Positions 36,249-45,620 of a DNA stretch of 52,617 nt are shown here, piece by piece. The DNA is from Streptococcus mitis (GTDB lineage Bacteria; Bacillota; Bacilli; Lactobacillales; Streptococcaceae). The stretch covers positions 1 through 52,617 of the forward strand of contig NZ_PKIE01000008.1 in assembly GCF_002860865.1 (NCBI RefSeq), in the 5' to 3' direction. The notes beneath the pieces are model-generated. The model was not told the origin of the DNA. It worked only from the letters and a program-made list of their open reading frames with translations, and did no database searches. How positions within the stretch are numbered: the stretch's first letter is position 1; every line of letters starts with the position of its first letter. Made by a program: the position numbers and the translations under genes.

Positions 36249-36285
36249 AAAATCTCCTAGCAGGAAAGTCTGCTAGGAGATTTTT
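36249..36285. terminator. Bidirectional terminator between adhesin and GH92
   Basis: AAAATCTCCTAGCAG (36249-36263) pairs perfectly with CTGCTAGGAGATTTT (36270-36284). T-rich on both strands, serving the plus-strand adhesin and the minus-strand GH92 gene, which ends at 36291. Confidence 0.9.
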
Positions 36286-36290
36286 GCATT

Positions 36291-38387
36291 TCAGGAAGTG
36301 GACGGCTGACTGGGTAACCAGCTAAGTGTAAAGGTTAGCTGCTCAGCTTTTAAGAGGTCTTGGTGTTGAATAGTTGATACAAGAGTTGTGTCCAGTCGAC
36401 ATTCTTTGACAAAGTTGAAGTGGCTGTGGTTTTGCTCAGTATGAATATCTAGCCATTTATTTTCTTTAGCTAGGTAGATACGGAGGTGGTCAAAGAGAGG
36501 GATTCCGAGATCATAGCTTGGTTTTCCTGGACAGGTCGGATAAAATCCGAGAGCGGACCAGATGTACCAGGCCGAGAGACTACCATTGTCTTCATCGCCA
36601 GGATAGGCTTGCCAGCTTGGATGAAAGGCTTTCTGACGGAGAGTCTTGATAAGAAGGGCAGTATAGTCAGGGTAGTCGCTGTAGCGGAAGAGATAAGGAA
36701 TGTGGAAGCTCGGCTGGTTGGAAATGGCGAGTTGTCCAAAAGGAGCAGTAGCCATCTCGCTCATTTCGTGAATCTCGTAACCATAGCCTGTTGTCTCAAA
36801 GAGGGGAGCCTCCTGACAGGCTTTCAAAAGGTAGCGACTAAAGGCTTCTTTTCCACCCATAAGCTGGATTAAGTCTGGGATGTCGTGGAGGACGCCTAAA
36901 GTTGCTTGAATGGCAGAGCATTCGGCATAGTCGCGTCCCCAACTATAAGGAGAAAAGTCAGGGCGGAAGTTGCCTTGACCATTACGCGCTCGCATGTAAC
37001 CTGTCTCAGCGTCAAATAGATGGCAGTAATTTTGTAATGCAGCCTTGTAGGTCTCAGCGATTTCTATTTTTCCTCGTTTTTCGGCACAGCTGGCGATACA
37101 AAAGTCACTATAGGCATAGTCTAGGGTGTGGCTGACGCTTTCGTGGTGGTCGATAGAGAGGTAGCCCAGTTCTTGGTATTGTGCTAGTCCGTGACGGCCA
37201 TTGATACCGATAGGGTCGGCCTTGCTGGCTGTTTCAAGCATGGCTTGGAGGAGTTCTTCTTCTAGGTCGGGGGCCATGTCCTTGCAGGCGCTATCTGCGA
37301 TAATACCGTCTAAAAGTGTACCTGGCATCATACCCCGTTCATCTGGAGCCAGCCATTTTGGAAGAAAACCAGTATCGCGGTGGCTATTGAGGAAACCTTC
37401 TAAAAAGCGGTGATAGTGCTCCGGTATGATAATGGCAAAGAGGGGGAAGGTGGTGCGGAAGGTATCCCAGAAACCATTGTTGCTAAAGAGGACACCAGGC
37501 TTGACAGTTCCAGTAACCAGATCCATGTGGATGGCTTGCCCTGATTCATCAACCTCATAAAAAGTTTGTGGGAAGAGGAAGAGTCTGTAGAGACAGTGGT
37601 CAAAGAAGGTTCGGTCAGCCTCTCCTGTCTCTATAACATCAAAACGATGGAGAAGATTTTCCCAATCCGCTTGGGCACTTACTTTACAGCTTTTAAAATC
37701 TTCTTTAGGTAGATTGATTAGTGCTTGAGAAGGGGAGATGAAAGAAGTGGCTAGCTGAATCTCGGTTTGACTACTTGCTAAGTCAATTCGCCAGTCTTCA
37801 CCTTCTTGGCTGACAGCAAGAATATCCGTATTCATTTTCAGGGCAGTGAAGAGTATCAGTGGATTTTTGTTGGTCTCAGTTTTTCCCTCTTGTCGCAGGG
37901 CAAGAGTTCGCTTATTCACCTGCTCCACTGTCAGTTTATCTGCTGCGTGAAGGTAGAGGGAGAGGGCTTTGCCTTGCTTTTGCTCCAAACGAATAGAAGC
38001 ACCGTAGCAAGTCGGTGTGAGCTGGGTTTCAATCTGATAGCGCAGGGAGAAAATTTTCAGATAATGGGGTTGGAAAGAGGCCTTATCCATATCATAGGAA
38101 GACTGACGATGGAAGAGGCTGTCTCCACCTAGCTGGCCTGTAACAGGTGTCAGGAGGAGCCAAGAGTAGTCCCCAATCCAAGGACTGGGCTGGTGAGTTA
38201 ATCGAATCCCCTGAAATATGGGCAGATGTGGATCGAAAAACCAAGATCCATCCTGGTCGCTGGTTTGGGGTACAAAGTAATTCATCCCAAAAGGCACGCC
38301 TGTGTAAGGCAGGGTATTTCCCCGAGAAAAGGCATGCTTACTGGCAGTTCCAAAGCGGGTATCGATGGTTTCAAGTAGTGGTTTCAT
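36291..38387 (-). CDS. GH92 alpha-1,2-mannosidase
   Basis: 698 residues without a signal peptide. GH92 hallmarks: TRFGTASKHAFSRGNTLPYT at the N-terminus, GFWDTFRTTFPLF mid-protein, and the C-terminal block YPGDEDNGSLSAWYIWSALG followed by FYPTCPG. Family members are calcium-dependent exo-alpha-mannosidases; the pneumococcal homologue (SP_2145) trims alpha-1,2-mannose from high-mannose N-glycans. It is transcribed divergently from the GH125 gene. AAAGGA precedes the ATG, and an extended -10 TGATATAAT lies on the minus strand (TATAAT at 38419-38414). Confidence 0.92.
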   Translation of the reverse strand: MKPLLETIDTRFGTASKHAFSRGNTLPYTGVPFGMNYFVPQTSDQDGSWFFDPHLPIFQGIRLTHQPSPWIGDYSWLLLTPVTGQLGGDSLFHRQSSYDMDKASFQPHYLKIFSLRYQIETQLTPTCYGASIRLEQKQGKALSLYLHAADKLTVEQVNKRTLALRQEGKTETNKNPLILFTALKMNTDILAVSQEGEDWRIDLASSQTEIQLATSFISPSQALINLPKEDFKSCKVSAQADWENLLHRFDVIETGEADRTFFDHCLYRLFLFPQTFYEVDESGQAIHMDLVTGTVKPGVLFSNNGFWDTFRTTFPLFAIIIPEHYHRFLEGFLNSHRDTGFLPKWLAPDERGMMPGTLLDGIIADSACKDMAPDLEEELLQAMLETASKADPIGINGRHGLAQYQELGYLSIDHHESVSHTLDYAYSDFCIASCAEKRGKIEIAETYKAALQNYCHLFDAETGYMRARNGQGNFRPDFSPYSWGRDYAECSAIQATLGVLHDIPDLIQLMGGKEAFSRYLLKACQEAPLFETTGYGYEIHEMSEMATAPFGQLAISNQPSFHIPYLFRYSDYPDYTALLIKTLRQKAFHPSWQAYPGDEDNGSLSAWYIWSALGFYPTCPGKPSYDLGIPLFDHLRIYLAKENKWLDIHTEQNHSHFNFVKECRLDTTLVSTIQHQDLLKAEQLTFTLSWLPSQPSTS

Positions 38388-38557
38388 AGTCTTTCCTTTA
38401 GCTGTTTTTCTACATTATATCAGAAAAAGATAACCTTTAGAAAAGGAGTTTCAAAGATAACTATTTTGTAGAAAAATGACTATCATTTGTGTATGTATTT
38501 TCTGTCCCAAAAGCTATATACTGAAAATGAAACTTGTTTGAAAGAGGATACTGCACG

Positions 38558-39838
38558 ATGATTTATTCAAAAGAAATTGTTAGAGAATGGCTAGATGAAG
38601 TAGCAGAACGTGCTAAGGACCATCCAAAATGGGTGGATGTTTTCGAGCGTTGCTACACCGACACCTTGGACAATACGGTTGAAATCCTAGAAGATGGTTC
38701 AACCTTTGTCTTGACCGGGGACATTCCTGCTATGTGGCTTCGAGATTCGACAGCTCAACTCAGACCCTACCTTCATGTGGCTAAAAAAGATTCCCTCCTG
38801 CGTCAGACCATTGCAGGTTTGGTCAAACGTCAAATGGCCTTGGTACTCAAGGATCCCTATGCCAATTCCTTCAACATTGAGGAAAACTGGAAGGGTCACC
38901 ACGAGACAGACCATACCGACCTTAATGGCTGGATTTGGGAACGCAAGTATGAGGTGGACTCGCTTTGCTATCCTTTGCAGTTGGCTTATCTCCTCTGGAA
39001 AGAGACTGGCGAGACTAGTCAGTTTGATGAAACTTTTGTCACAGCGACTAAGGAAATTCTCCATCTGTGGACGGTAGAACAAGACCACAAGAACTCTCCT
39101 TATCGTTTTGTCCGAGATACGGACCGCAAGGAAGACACTTTGGTAAATGATGGTTTTGGTCCTGACTTTGCCGTGACAGGAATGACCTGGTCAGCCTTTC
39201 GTCCAAGTGATGACTGTTGTCAATATAGCTACTTGATTCCATCAAATATGTTTGCAGTTGTTGTTTTAGGGTATGTCCAAGAAATCTTCGCAGAACTAGC
39301 CCTAGCTGATAACCAGAGTGTTATTGCTGATGCTAAGCGTCTCCAGACTGAGATTCAAGAAGGAATCGAAAACTATGCTTACACCACCAACAGTAAGGGC
39401 GAAAAGATTTATGCCTTTGAAGTGGATGGTCTAGGAAATGCTAGCATTATGGATGATCCAAATGTACCAAGTTTGTTGGCTGCGCCTTATCTGGGCTACT
39501 GCGATGTCAACGATGAAGTGTATCAAGCAACTCGTCGCACCATTCTGAGCCCTGAAAATCCCTACTTCTACCAAGGAGAATACGCTAGCGGTCTCGGAAG
39601 TTCTCATACCTTCTATCGCTATATCTGGCCCATCGCCCTTTCTATCCAAGGCTTGACAACAACAGACAAGGCAGAGAAGAAATTCTTGCTGGATCAGCTG
39701 GTTGCTTGCGATGGTGGTACAGGTGTTATGCATGAAAGCTTTCACGTAGATGACCCAACTCTCTACTCTCGTGAATGGTTCTCTTGGGCTAACATGATGT
39801 TCTGTGAGTTGGTCTTGGATTACTTGGATATCCGCTAA
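38558..39838 (+). CDS. GH125 exo-alpha-1,6-mannosidase
   Basis: 426 residues from ATG 38558 (AAAGAGGA upstream); an in-frame TTG at 38534 covers the ribosome site and is less likely. It belongs to the (alpha/alpha)6-barrel GH125 (former DUF1237) family: GDIPAMWLRDSTAQ, YANSFNIEENW, WIWERKYEVDSLCYPL, MTWSAFRPSDD and YASGLGSSHTFYRYIWP. The pneumococcal homologue (SP_2144) is metal-independent and removes alpha-1,6-mannose. No signal peptide; cytoplasmic. A possible -10 TATACT lies at 38517-38522. GH38 follows 98 bp downstream. Confidence 0.93.
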   Translation: MIYSKEIVREWLDEVAERAKDHPKWVDVFERCYTDTLDNTVEILEDGSTFVLTGDIPAMWLRDSTAQLRPYLHVAKKDSLLRQTIAGLVKRQMALVLKDPYANSFNIEENWKGHHETDHTDLNGWIWERKYEVDSLCYPLQLAYLLWKETGETSQFDETFVTATKEILHLWTVEQDHKNSPYRFVRDTDRKEDTLVNDGFGPDFAVTGMTWSAFRPSDDCCQYSYLIPSNMFAVVVLGYVQEIFAELALADNQSVIADAKRLQTEIQEGIENYAYTTNSKGEKIYAFEVDGLGNASIMDDPNVPSLLAAPYLGYCDVNDEVYQATRRTILSPENPYFYQGEYASGLGSSHTFYRYIWPIALSIQGLTTTDKAEKKFLLDQLVACDGGTGVMHESFHVDDPTLYSREWFSWANMMFCELVLDYLDIR

Positions 39839-39859
39839 GGAACACGCTTTAGCGCAACT

Positions 39860-39902
39860 GATTCTTGGAAAGAATCACAAATTTACATTTAAAACGTTAA
39901 CA
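39860..39902 (+). promoter_or_regulatory. Small hairpin and cre site between GH125 and GH38
   Basis: GATTCTT/AAGAATC (39860-39876) is followed by TTAAAACGTTAACA (39889-39902), which matches the cre consensus TGNAANCGNTNNCA at 13 of 14 positions. It would allow CcpA roadblock control inside the operon or control of an internal promoter. Confidence 0.6.
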
Positions 39903-39936
39903 ATAAAAATTTAAATTTAGAATGAGGTTTTACTTC

Positions 39937-42582
39937 ATGGGAAATGTTGTCGTACATATTATCTCACATAGTCACTGGGATCGTGAGTGGTACTTGCCTT
40001 TTGAAAGCCACCGTATGCAGTTGGTGGAATTGTTTGACACTCTCTTTGATCTCTTTGAAAATGACCCTGAGTTCAAGAGCTTCCACTTGGATGGGCAAAC
40101 CATTGTCCTTGATGACTACTTGGAGATTCGCCCTGAAAATCGCGACAAAGTTCAGCGCTACATCGACCAAGGAAAATTGAAAATTGGTCCCTTTTACATC
40201 TTGCAGGATGATTACTTGATTTCCAGCGAAGCCAATGTCCGCAACACTCTTATTGGTCAGCAAGAAGCTGCAAAATGGGGCAAATCCACTCAGATTGGTT
40301 ACTTCCCAGATACCTTTGGAAATATGGGGCAAGCTCCTCAAATCCTTCAAAAATCAGGCATTCACGTGGCAGCCTTTGGTCGTGGTGTGAAACCGATTGG
40401 ATTTGACAACCAAGTTCTCGAAGATGAGCAGTTTACTTCTCAGTTTTCAGAAATGTATTGGCAGGGTGCGGACGGAAGTCGTGTCCTCGGGATTCTCTTT
40501 GCCAACTGGTACAGTAATGGGAATGAAATTCCAGTTGATAAAGACGAGGCCTTGACCTTCTGGAAACAAAAATTGGCAGACGTTCGTGACTATGCTTCGA
40601 CCAACCAATGGTTGATGATGAACGGCTGTGACCACCAGCCTGTTCAGAAAAATCTGAGCGAAGCCATTCGTGTGGCAAATGAACTCTTCCCAGATGTGAC
40701 CTTTGTTCACAGTTCTTTTGATGAGTATGTTCAAGCTGTGGAAGGTGCCCTACCAGAGCAGTTATCAACGGTTACAGGCGAGTTGACCAGTCAGGAAACT
40801 GATGGCTGGTACACACTTGCCAACACTTCTTCATCCCGTATTTACCTCAAACAAGCCTTCCAAGAAAACAGCAACCTCCTAGAGCAAGTTGTAGAACCCT
40901 TGACTATTATTACTGGGGGCCACAACCACAAGGATCAGTTGACCTATGCTTGGAAAACTCTTTTGCAGAACGCGCCTCATGATAGTATCTGTGGCTGTAG
41001 CGTGGACGAAGTTCACCGTGAGATGGAAACTCGTTTTGCCAAGGTTAACCAAGTTGGAAACTTTGTGAAGAGCAATCTTCTTAACGAGTGGAAGGGCAAA
41101 ATCGCTACAGCTAAGGCTCAAAGTGATTATCTCTTTACTGTCATTAACACAGGATTGCATGATAAGGTTGATACTGTCAGCACAGTGATTGATGTGGCGA
41201 CTTGTGATTTTAAGGAATTGCACCCAACAGAAGGCTACAAGAAGATGGCTGCTCTTACCTTGCCAAGTTACCGTGTGGAGGACTTGGATGGTCGTCCTGT
41301 AGAGCCTAAAATCGAGGATCTTGGAGCTAATTTTGAGTATGATTTACCAAAAGACAAGTTCCGCCAAGCTCGTATTGCTCGACAAGTGCGCGTGACCATT
41401 CCAGTTCACCTAGCGCCACTTTCTTGGACAACCTTCCAATTGCTGGAAGGAGAACAAGAACACCGTGAAGGCATTTACAAAAACGGGGTGATTGATACAC
41501 CATTTGTAACGGTGAGTGTGGATGACAATATCACAGTTTATGATAAGACAACTCACGAAGCTTACGAAGACTTTATCCGCTTCGAAGACCGTGGAGACAT
41601 CGGAAACGAGTATATCTATTTCCAACCACAAGGAACAGAGCCAATCTATGCAGAGCTTAAGGGCTACGAGGTCTTGGAAAACACAGCTCGCTATGCTAAG
41701 ATTTTGCTCAAACATGAGTTGACCGTGCCTGTCAGTGCGGACGAAAAGCTAGAAGAAGAACAAAAAGGTATCATCGAGTTTATGAAGCGTGAAGCTGGAC
41801 GTTCAGAAGAGTTGACAAGCCTTCCGCTGGAAACTGAGATGACTGTCTTTGTTGACAATCCACAAATCCGTTGCAAAACTCGCTTTACCAACACTGCCAA
41901 AGACCACCGTATCCGTCTCTTGGTCAAGACTCATAACACGCGTCCATGCAACGATTCTGAAAGCATCTATGAGGTGGTGACACGACCAAACAAACCAGCT
42001 GCTTCATGGGAAAATCCTGAAAATCCTCAACACCAACAGGCTTTTGTCAGTCTGTATGACGATGAAAAAGGTGTGACGGTATCCAACAAGGGATTGAATG
42101 AATACGAAATCCTTGGGGACGACACTATTGCAGTGACGATTTTGCGTGCATCAGGTGAGTTGGGTGACTGGGGTTACTTCCCAACACCAGAAGCTCAGTG
42201 TTTGCGTGAGTTTGAAGTCGAGTTTGCTCTCGAATGCCACCAAGCCCAAGAACGCTTCTCAGCTTTCCGTCGTGCTAAAGCCTTGCAGACACCATTTACA
42301 GCTCTTCAAGTTGCAAAACAAGAGGGTAGCGTGGCTGCGACTGGTAGCCTTTTGAATCATTCTGTTCTCAACATACCGCAAATCTGTCCAACAGCCTTTA
42401 AGATAGCTGAAAATGAAGAAGGCTATGTCCTTCGTTACTACAATATGTGTAGTGAAAATGTACGTGTACCAGAAAGTCAACATCTCTTCCTTGACCTACT
42501 TGAACGACCATACCCAGTTCATAGAGGCCTCATTTCACCACAAGAGATTCGTACAGAATTCATCGAAAAAGAAGAAATTTAA
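39937..42582 (+). CDS. GH38 alpha-mannosidase
   Basis: 881 residues from ATG 39937 (GAGG 9 bases upstream), matching my memory of pneumococcal SP_2143. Zinc-dependent GH38 features: HSHWDREWYLPF at the N-terminus (zinc ligands), GYFPDTFGNMGQ with the catalytic Asp, GGHNHKDQLTYAW and APHDSICGCSVDEVHREM (further zinc-site His and Asp). The C-terminal half is the usual beta-sandwich. It probably removes alpha-1,3-mannose from imported N-glycan arms in the cytoplasm. Confidence 0.93.
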   Translation: MGNVVVHIISHSHWDREWYLPFESHRMQLVELFDTLFDLFENDPEFKSFHLDGQTIVLDDYLEIRPENRDKVQRYIDQGKLKIGPFYILQDDYLISSEANVRNTLIGQQEAAKWGKSTQIGYFPDTFGNMGQAPQILQKSGIHVAAFGRGVKPIGFDNQVLEDEQFTSQFSEMYWQGADGSRVLGILFANWYSNGNEIPVDKDEALTFWKQKLADVRDYASTNQWLMMNGCDHQPVQKNLSEAIRVANELFPDVTFVHSSFDEYVQAVEGALPEQLSTVTGELTSQETDGWYTLANTSSSRIYLKQAFQENSNLLEQVVEPLTIITGGHNHKDQLTYAWKTLLQNAPHDSICGCSVDEVHREMETRFAKVNQVGNFVKSNLLNEWKGKIATAKAQSDYLFTVINTGLHDKVDTVSTVIDVATCDFKELHPTEGYKKMAALTLPSYRVEDLDGRPVEPKIEDLGANFEYDLPKDKFRQARIARQVRVTIPVHLAPLSWTTFQLLEGEQEHREGIYKNGVIDTPFVTVSVDDNITVYDKTTHEAYEDFIRFEDRGDIGNEYIYFQPQGTEPIYAELKGYEVLENTARYAKILLKHELTVPVSADEKLEEEQKGIIEFMKREAGRSEELTSLPLETEMTVFVDNPQIRCKTRFTNTAKDHRIRLLVKTHNTRPCNDSESIYEVVTRPNKPAASWENPENPQHQQAFVSLYDDEKGVTVSNKGLNEYEILGDDTIAVTILRASGELGDWGYFPTPEAQCLREFEVEFALECHQAQERFSAFRRAKALQTPFTALQVAKQEGSVAATGSLLNHSVLNIPQICPTAFKIAENEEGYVLRYYNMCSENVRVPESQHLFLDLLERPYPVHRGLISPQEIRTEFIEKEEI

Positions 42583-42610
42583 TTTCAAAAAGTAGACATA
42601 AAAAGAAAGG

Positions 42611-42653
42611 AGGGGCGAAAAAGTAAGGACTAACTGCTGATTCGCCCCTTTTT
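42611..42653 (+). terminator. Terminator-like hairpin immediately before the ROK start
   Basis: AGGGGCGAA (42611-42619) pairs with TTCGCCCCT (42641-42649), then TTTT. The first possible ROK ATG (42654) follows the T run directly. AAAGGAGG at 42605-42612 lies at the foot of the stem. Confidence 0.7.
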
Positions 42654-42665
42654 ATGGTAAAAACA

Positions 42666-43535
42666 ATGACCATTGCAACGATTGATATCGGAGGGACTGG
42701 GATTAAGTTCGCCAGTCTGACTCCTGATGGGAAAATACTGAATAAGACAAGCATTCCAACGCCTGAAAGTTTGGAGGATTTATTAGCTTGGTTAGACCAG
42801 CGTTTGTCAGAGCAGGATTACAGTGGGATTGCTATGAGTGTTCCAGGCGCGGTCAATCAAGAGACGGGTGTGATTGATGGCTTCAGTGCGGTGCCCTACA
42901 TCCATGGCTTTTCTTGGTATGAAGCACTTGCCCATCATCAGCTACCTGTCCATCTGGAAAATGATGCCAACTGCGTTGGACTCAGTGAATTACTGGCTCA
43001 TCCAGAGCTTGAAAATGCAGCCTGTGTCGTGATTGGGACAGGGATTGGCGGAGCTATGATTATCAATGGCAGACTTCATCGAGGTCGCCACGGCCTGGGT
43101 GGAGAATTTGGCTACATGACAACCCTTGCCCCTGCTGAAAAGCTCAACAACTGGTCGCAACTAGCGTCAACTGGGAATATGGTGCGCTACGTGATTGAAA
43201 AATCTGGTCAGACTGATTGGGACGGTCGCAAGATTTACCAAGAAGCCGTAGCTGGCGATATCCTTTGCCAAGAAGCTATTGAGCGCATGAACCGCAATCT
43301 GGCGCAAGGTTTGCTTAATATCCAGTATCTCATCGATCCAGATGTTATCAGTCTGGGAGGCTCTATCAGCCAAAATCCAGACTTTATCCAAGGTGTCAAG
43401 AAGGCTGTCGATGACTTTGTCGATACCTACGAAGAATACACGGTCGCACCTGTTATTCAAGCCTGCACCTATCACGCAGATGCCAATCTCTACGGTGCCC
43501 TTGTCAATTGGCTACAGGAGGAAAATCAATGGTAA
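42666..43535 (+). CDS. ROK-family sugar kinase-like protein
   Basis: 289 residues from ATG 42666; ATG 42654 would add MVKT. Neither has a Shine-Dalgarno, and the shorter form gives the standard N-terminus [15 protein letters not shown]. Phosphate loop DIGGTG, sugar-site [16 protein letters not shown] and GGEFGY are present. The ROK zinc motif CXCGXXGCXE is missing, replaced by a segment without cysteines. No DNA-binding domain, so it is a kinase-like protein, perhaps phosphorylating mannose, GlcNAc or another released sugar. The end overlaps the GH20 gene by 7 bp. Confidence 0.88.
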   Translation: MTIATIDIGGTGIKFASLTPDGKILNKTSIPTPESLEDLLAWLDQRLSEQDYSGIAMSVPGAVNQETGVIDGFSAVPYIHGFSWYEALAHHQLPVHLENDANCVGLSELLAHPELENAACVVIGTGIGGAMIINGRLHRGRHGLGGEFGYMTTLAPAEKLNNWSQLASTGNMVRYVIEKSGQTDWDGRKIYQEAVAGDILCQEAIERMNRNLAQGLLNIQYLIDPDVISLGGSISQNPDFIQGVKKAVDDFVDTYEEYTVAPVIQACTYHADANLYGALVNWLQEENQW

Positions 43536-45409
43536 GATTTACAGGAATTAGCAGTAAACAACATCAAGCTATAGAGTTGCTTCAAAAGCACATTTCTCTA
43601 CCAGATGTCGAAGTAGCTGTCGCCCAATCTGACCAAGCCTCTATCTCTATCAAGGGTGAGAGTGGTCATTATCAATTAACCTACCGCAAACCCTACCAAC
43701 TTTATCGAGCCTTGTCCTTGTTGGCAACGGCTCTAGTAGAATCTGACAAGGTCGATATTGAAGAACAGGCAGCATATGAAGATTTAGCCTATATGGCGGA
43801 TTGTTCCCGTAATGCGGTTCTAAATGTTGCATCTGCCAAGCAGATGATTGAGGTCTTGGCTCTCATGGGCTATTCAACCTTTGAACTTTACATGGAAGAC
43901 ACCTACCAGATTGAGGGGCAACCTTACTTTGGCTATTTCCGTGGAGCCTACTCAGCTGAGGAATTACATGAAATCGAAACCTATGCCCAGCAGTTTGACA
44001 TGACCTTTGTGCCTTGTATCCAGACCTTGGCCCACTTGTCAGCCTTCGTCAAATGGGGTGTCAAAGAAGTCCAGGAGCTCCGTGATGTAGAGGACATTCT
44101 TCTCATTGGCGAAGAAAAGGTCTATAACCTGATTGATGGCATGTTTGCCACTCTGTCTAAACTGAAGACTCGCAAGGTCAATATCGGGATGGACGAAGCC
44201 CACTTGGTCGGCTTGGGACGTTATTTGATTTTGAATGGAGTAGTAGACCGTAGTCTCCTTATGTGCCAACACTTGGAGCGCGTGCTGGATATTGCTGACA
44301 AATATGGTTTCCACTGCCAGATGTGGAGTGATATGTTCTTCAAACTCATGTCAGCGGATGGTCAGTACGACCGTGATGTGGAAATTCCAGAGGAAACGCG
44401 AGTTTACCTAGACCGCCTCAAAGACCGTGTGACCTTGGTTTACTGGGATTACTACCAGGATAGCGAGGAAAAATACAACCGTAATTTCCGCAACCACCAC
44501 AAGATTAGTCATGATCTTGCCTTTGCAGGTGGAGCTTGGAAGTGGATTGGGTTCACACCCAACAACCATTTCAGCCGTCTCATTGCTCTTGAAGCTAACA
44601 AATCCTGTCGTGCCAATGACATCAAAGAAGTCATTGTAACGGGTTGGGGGGACAATGGTGGGGAAACCGCTCAGTTTTCTATCCTACCAAGCTTGCAAAT
44701 CTGGGCAGAACTCTGCTACCGCAATGACCTAGACCGTTTGTCTGCTCATTTCCAGATTAATACAGGTCTATCAGTTGAGGATTTTATGCAGATTGACCTT
44801 GCCAACCTCTTGCCAGACCTACCAGGCAATCTCAGTGGCATCAATCCTAACCGCTATGTCTTTTACCAGGATGTTCTCTGCCCTCTTCTTGATAGACACA
44901 TGACACCTGTACAGGACAAACCGCACTTCGCTCAGGCTACTGAGACACTTGTTGAAATCAAAGAAAAAGCAGGAAATTATGCTTATCTCTTTGAAACTCA
45001 GGCCCAGTTGAATGCTATTTTAAGTTCTAAAGTCGATGTAGGACGACGCATCCGTCAGGCCTACCAAGCGGATGATAAAGAAAATCTAAAAGAAATCGCA
45101 AGACAAGAATTACCAGAACTTAGAAGCCAAATCGAACACTTCCATGCCCTCTTTAGCCACCAATGGCTGAAAGAAAACAAGGTCTTTGGCTTGGATACAG
45201 TTGACATCCGTATGGGCGGACTCTTGCAACGCATTAAGCGAGCAGAAAGTCGCATCGAGGCTTATCTGGCTGGTCAAATTGACCGCATCGAAGAACTAGA
45301 AGTAGACATCTTGCCATTTACTGACTTCTACGCAGACAAGGATTTCGCAGCCACAACAGCCAACCAGTGGCATACTATTGCGACAGCTTCAACGATTTAC
45401 ACGACATAA
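43529..45409 (+). CDS. GH20 exo-beta-N-acetylhexosaminidase (GH20C type)
   Basis: 626 residues from ATG 43529 (GGAGG 7 bases upstream). An N-terminal alpha/beta domain (about 1-80) precedes the GH20 barrel. NIGMDEAHL contains the catalytic Asp222-Glu223 pair; [22 protein letters not shown] and [13 protein letters not shown] fit the GH20C subgroup. There is no signal peptide or wall anchor, unlike StrH. It would release terminal GlcNAc/GalNAc from imported glycans. A helical C-terminal domain (about 470-610) follows. Confidence 0.92.
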   Translation: MVRFTGISSKQHQAIELLQKHISLPDVEVAVAQSDQASISIKGESGHYQLTYRKPYQLYRALSLLATALVESDKVDIEEQAAYEDLAYMADCSRNAVLNVASAKQMIEVLALMGYSTFELYMEDTYQIEGQPYFGYFRGAYSAEELHEIETYAQQFDMTFVPCIQTLAHLSAFVKWGVKEVQELRDVEDILLIGEEKVYNLIDGMFATLSKLKTRKVNIGMDEAHLVGLGRYLILNGVVDRSLLMCQHLERVLDIADKYGFHCQMWSDMFFKLMSADGQYDRDVEIPEETRVYLDRLKDRVTLVYWDYYQDSEEKYNRNFRNHHKISHDLAFAGGAWKWIGFTPNNHFSRLIALEANKSCRANDIKEVIVTGWGDNGGETAQFSILPSLQIWAELCYRNDLDRLSAHFQINTGLSVEDFMQIDLANLLPDLPGNLSGINPNRYVFYQDVLCPLLDRHMTPVQDKPHFAQATETLVEIKEKAGNYAYLFETQAQLNAILSSKVDVGRRIRQAYQADDKENLKEIARQELPELRSQIEHFHALFSHQWLKENKVFGLDTVDIRMGGLLQRIKRAESRIEAYLAGQIDRIEELEVDILPFTDFYADKDFAATTANQWHTIATASTIYTT

Positions 45410-45439
45410 AAAACAAGAACACCATGCTCTTACTCAGAG

Positions 45440-45455
45440 TGTTTCCCGTGAAACA
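45440..45455. other. parS-like palindrome (candidate ParB site)
   Basis: TGTTTCCCGTGAAACA matches the chromosomal parS consensus TGTTTCACGTGAAACA at 15 of 16 positions. It lies between genes, where parS sites can occur. Pneumococcal homologues of the flanking genes sit near oriC, where parS sites cluster. It could instead be a small RNA hairpin in the GH20 3' region. Confidence 0.55.
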
Positions 45456-45473
45456 TCCCTTTCTTAAAAAAGT

Positions 45474-45505
45474 ACTCCACATAAAATAATTTGTGGAGTT
45501 TTTTC
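45474..45505 (+). terminator. Terminator of the GH125-GH20 operon
   Basis: ACTCCACA (45474-45481) pairs with TGTGGAGT (45492-45499), followed by TTTTT; the upstream A run makes it partly bidirectional. Confidence 0.8.
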
Positions 45506-45518
45506 TATAATTAGTAGT

Positions 45519-45566
45519 TTAACCTAACCTGCAAATAGGAGTATACTAATAATGTAATCGTTATCA
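45519..45566 (+). promoter_or_regulatory. Importer promoter with perfect cre site
   Basis: TTAACC (45519-45524), 17-base spacer, TATACT (45542-45547). TGTAATCGTTATCA (45553-45566) fits the cre consensus TGNAANCGNTNNCA at all 14 positions, just downstream of the -10 box, predicting CcpA repression. Confidence 0.75.
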
Positions 45567-45620
45567 AAAGTCTAAAAAGGAATTTTTAGATGGATATCAA
45601 AATAAAAAAGGGAGGAAATT

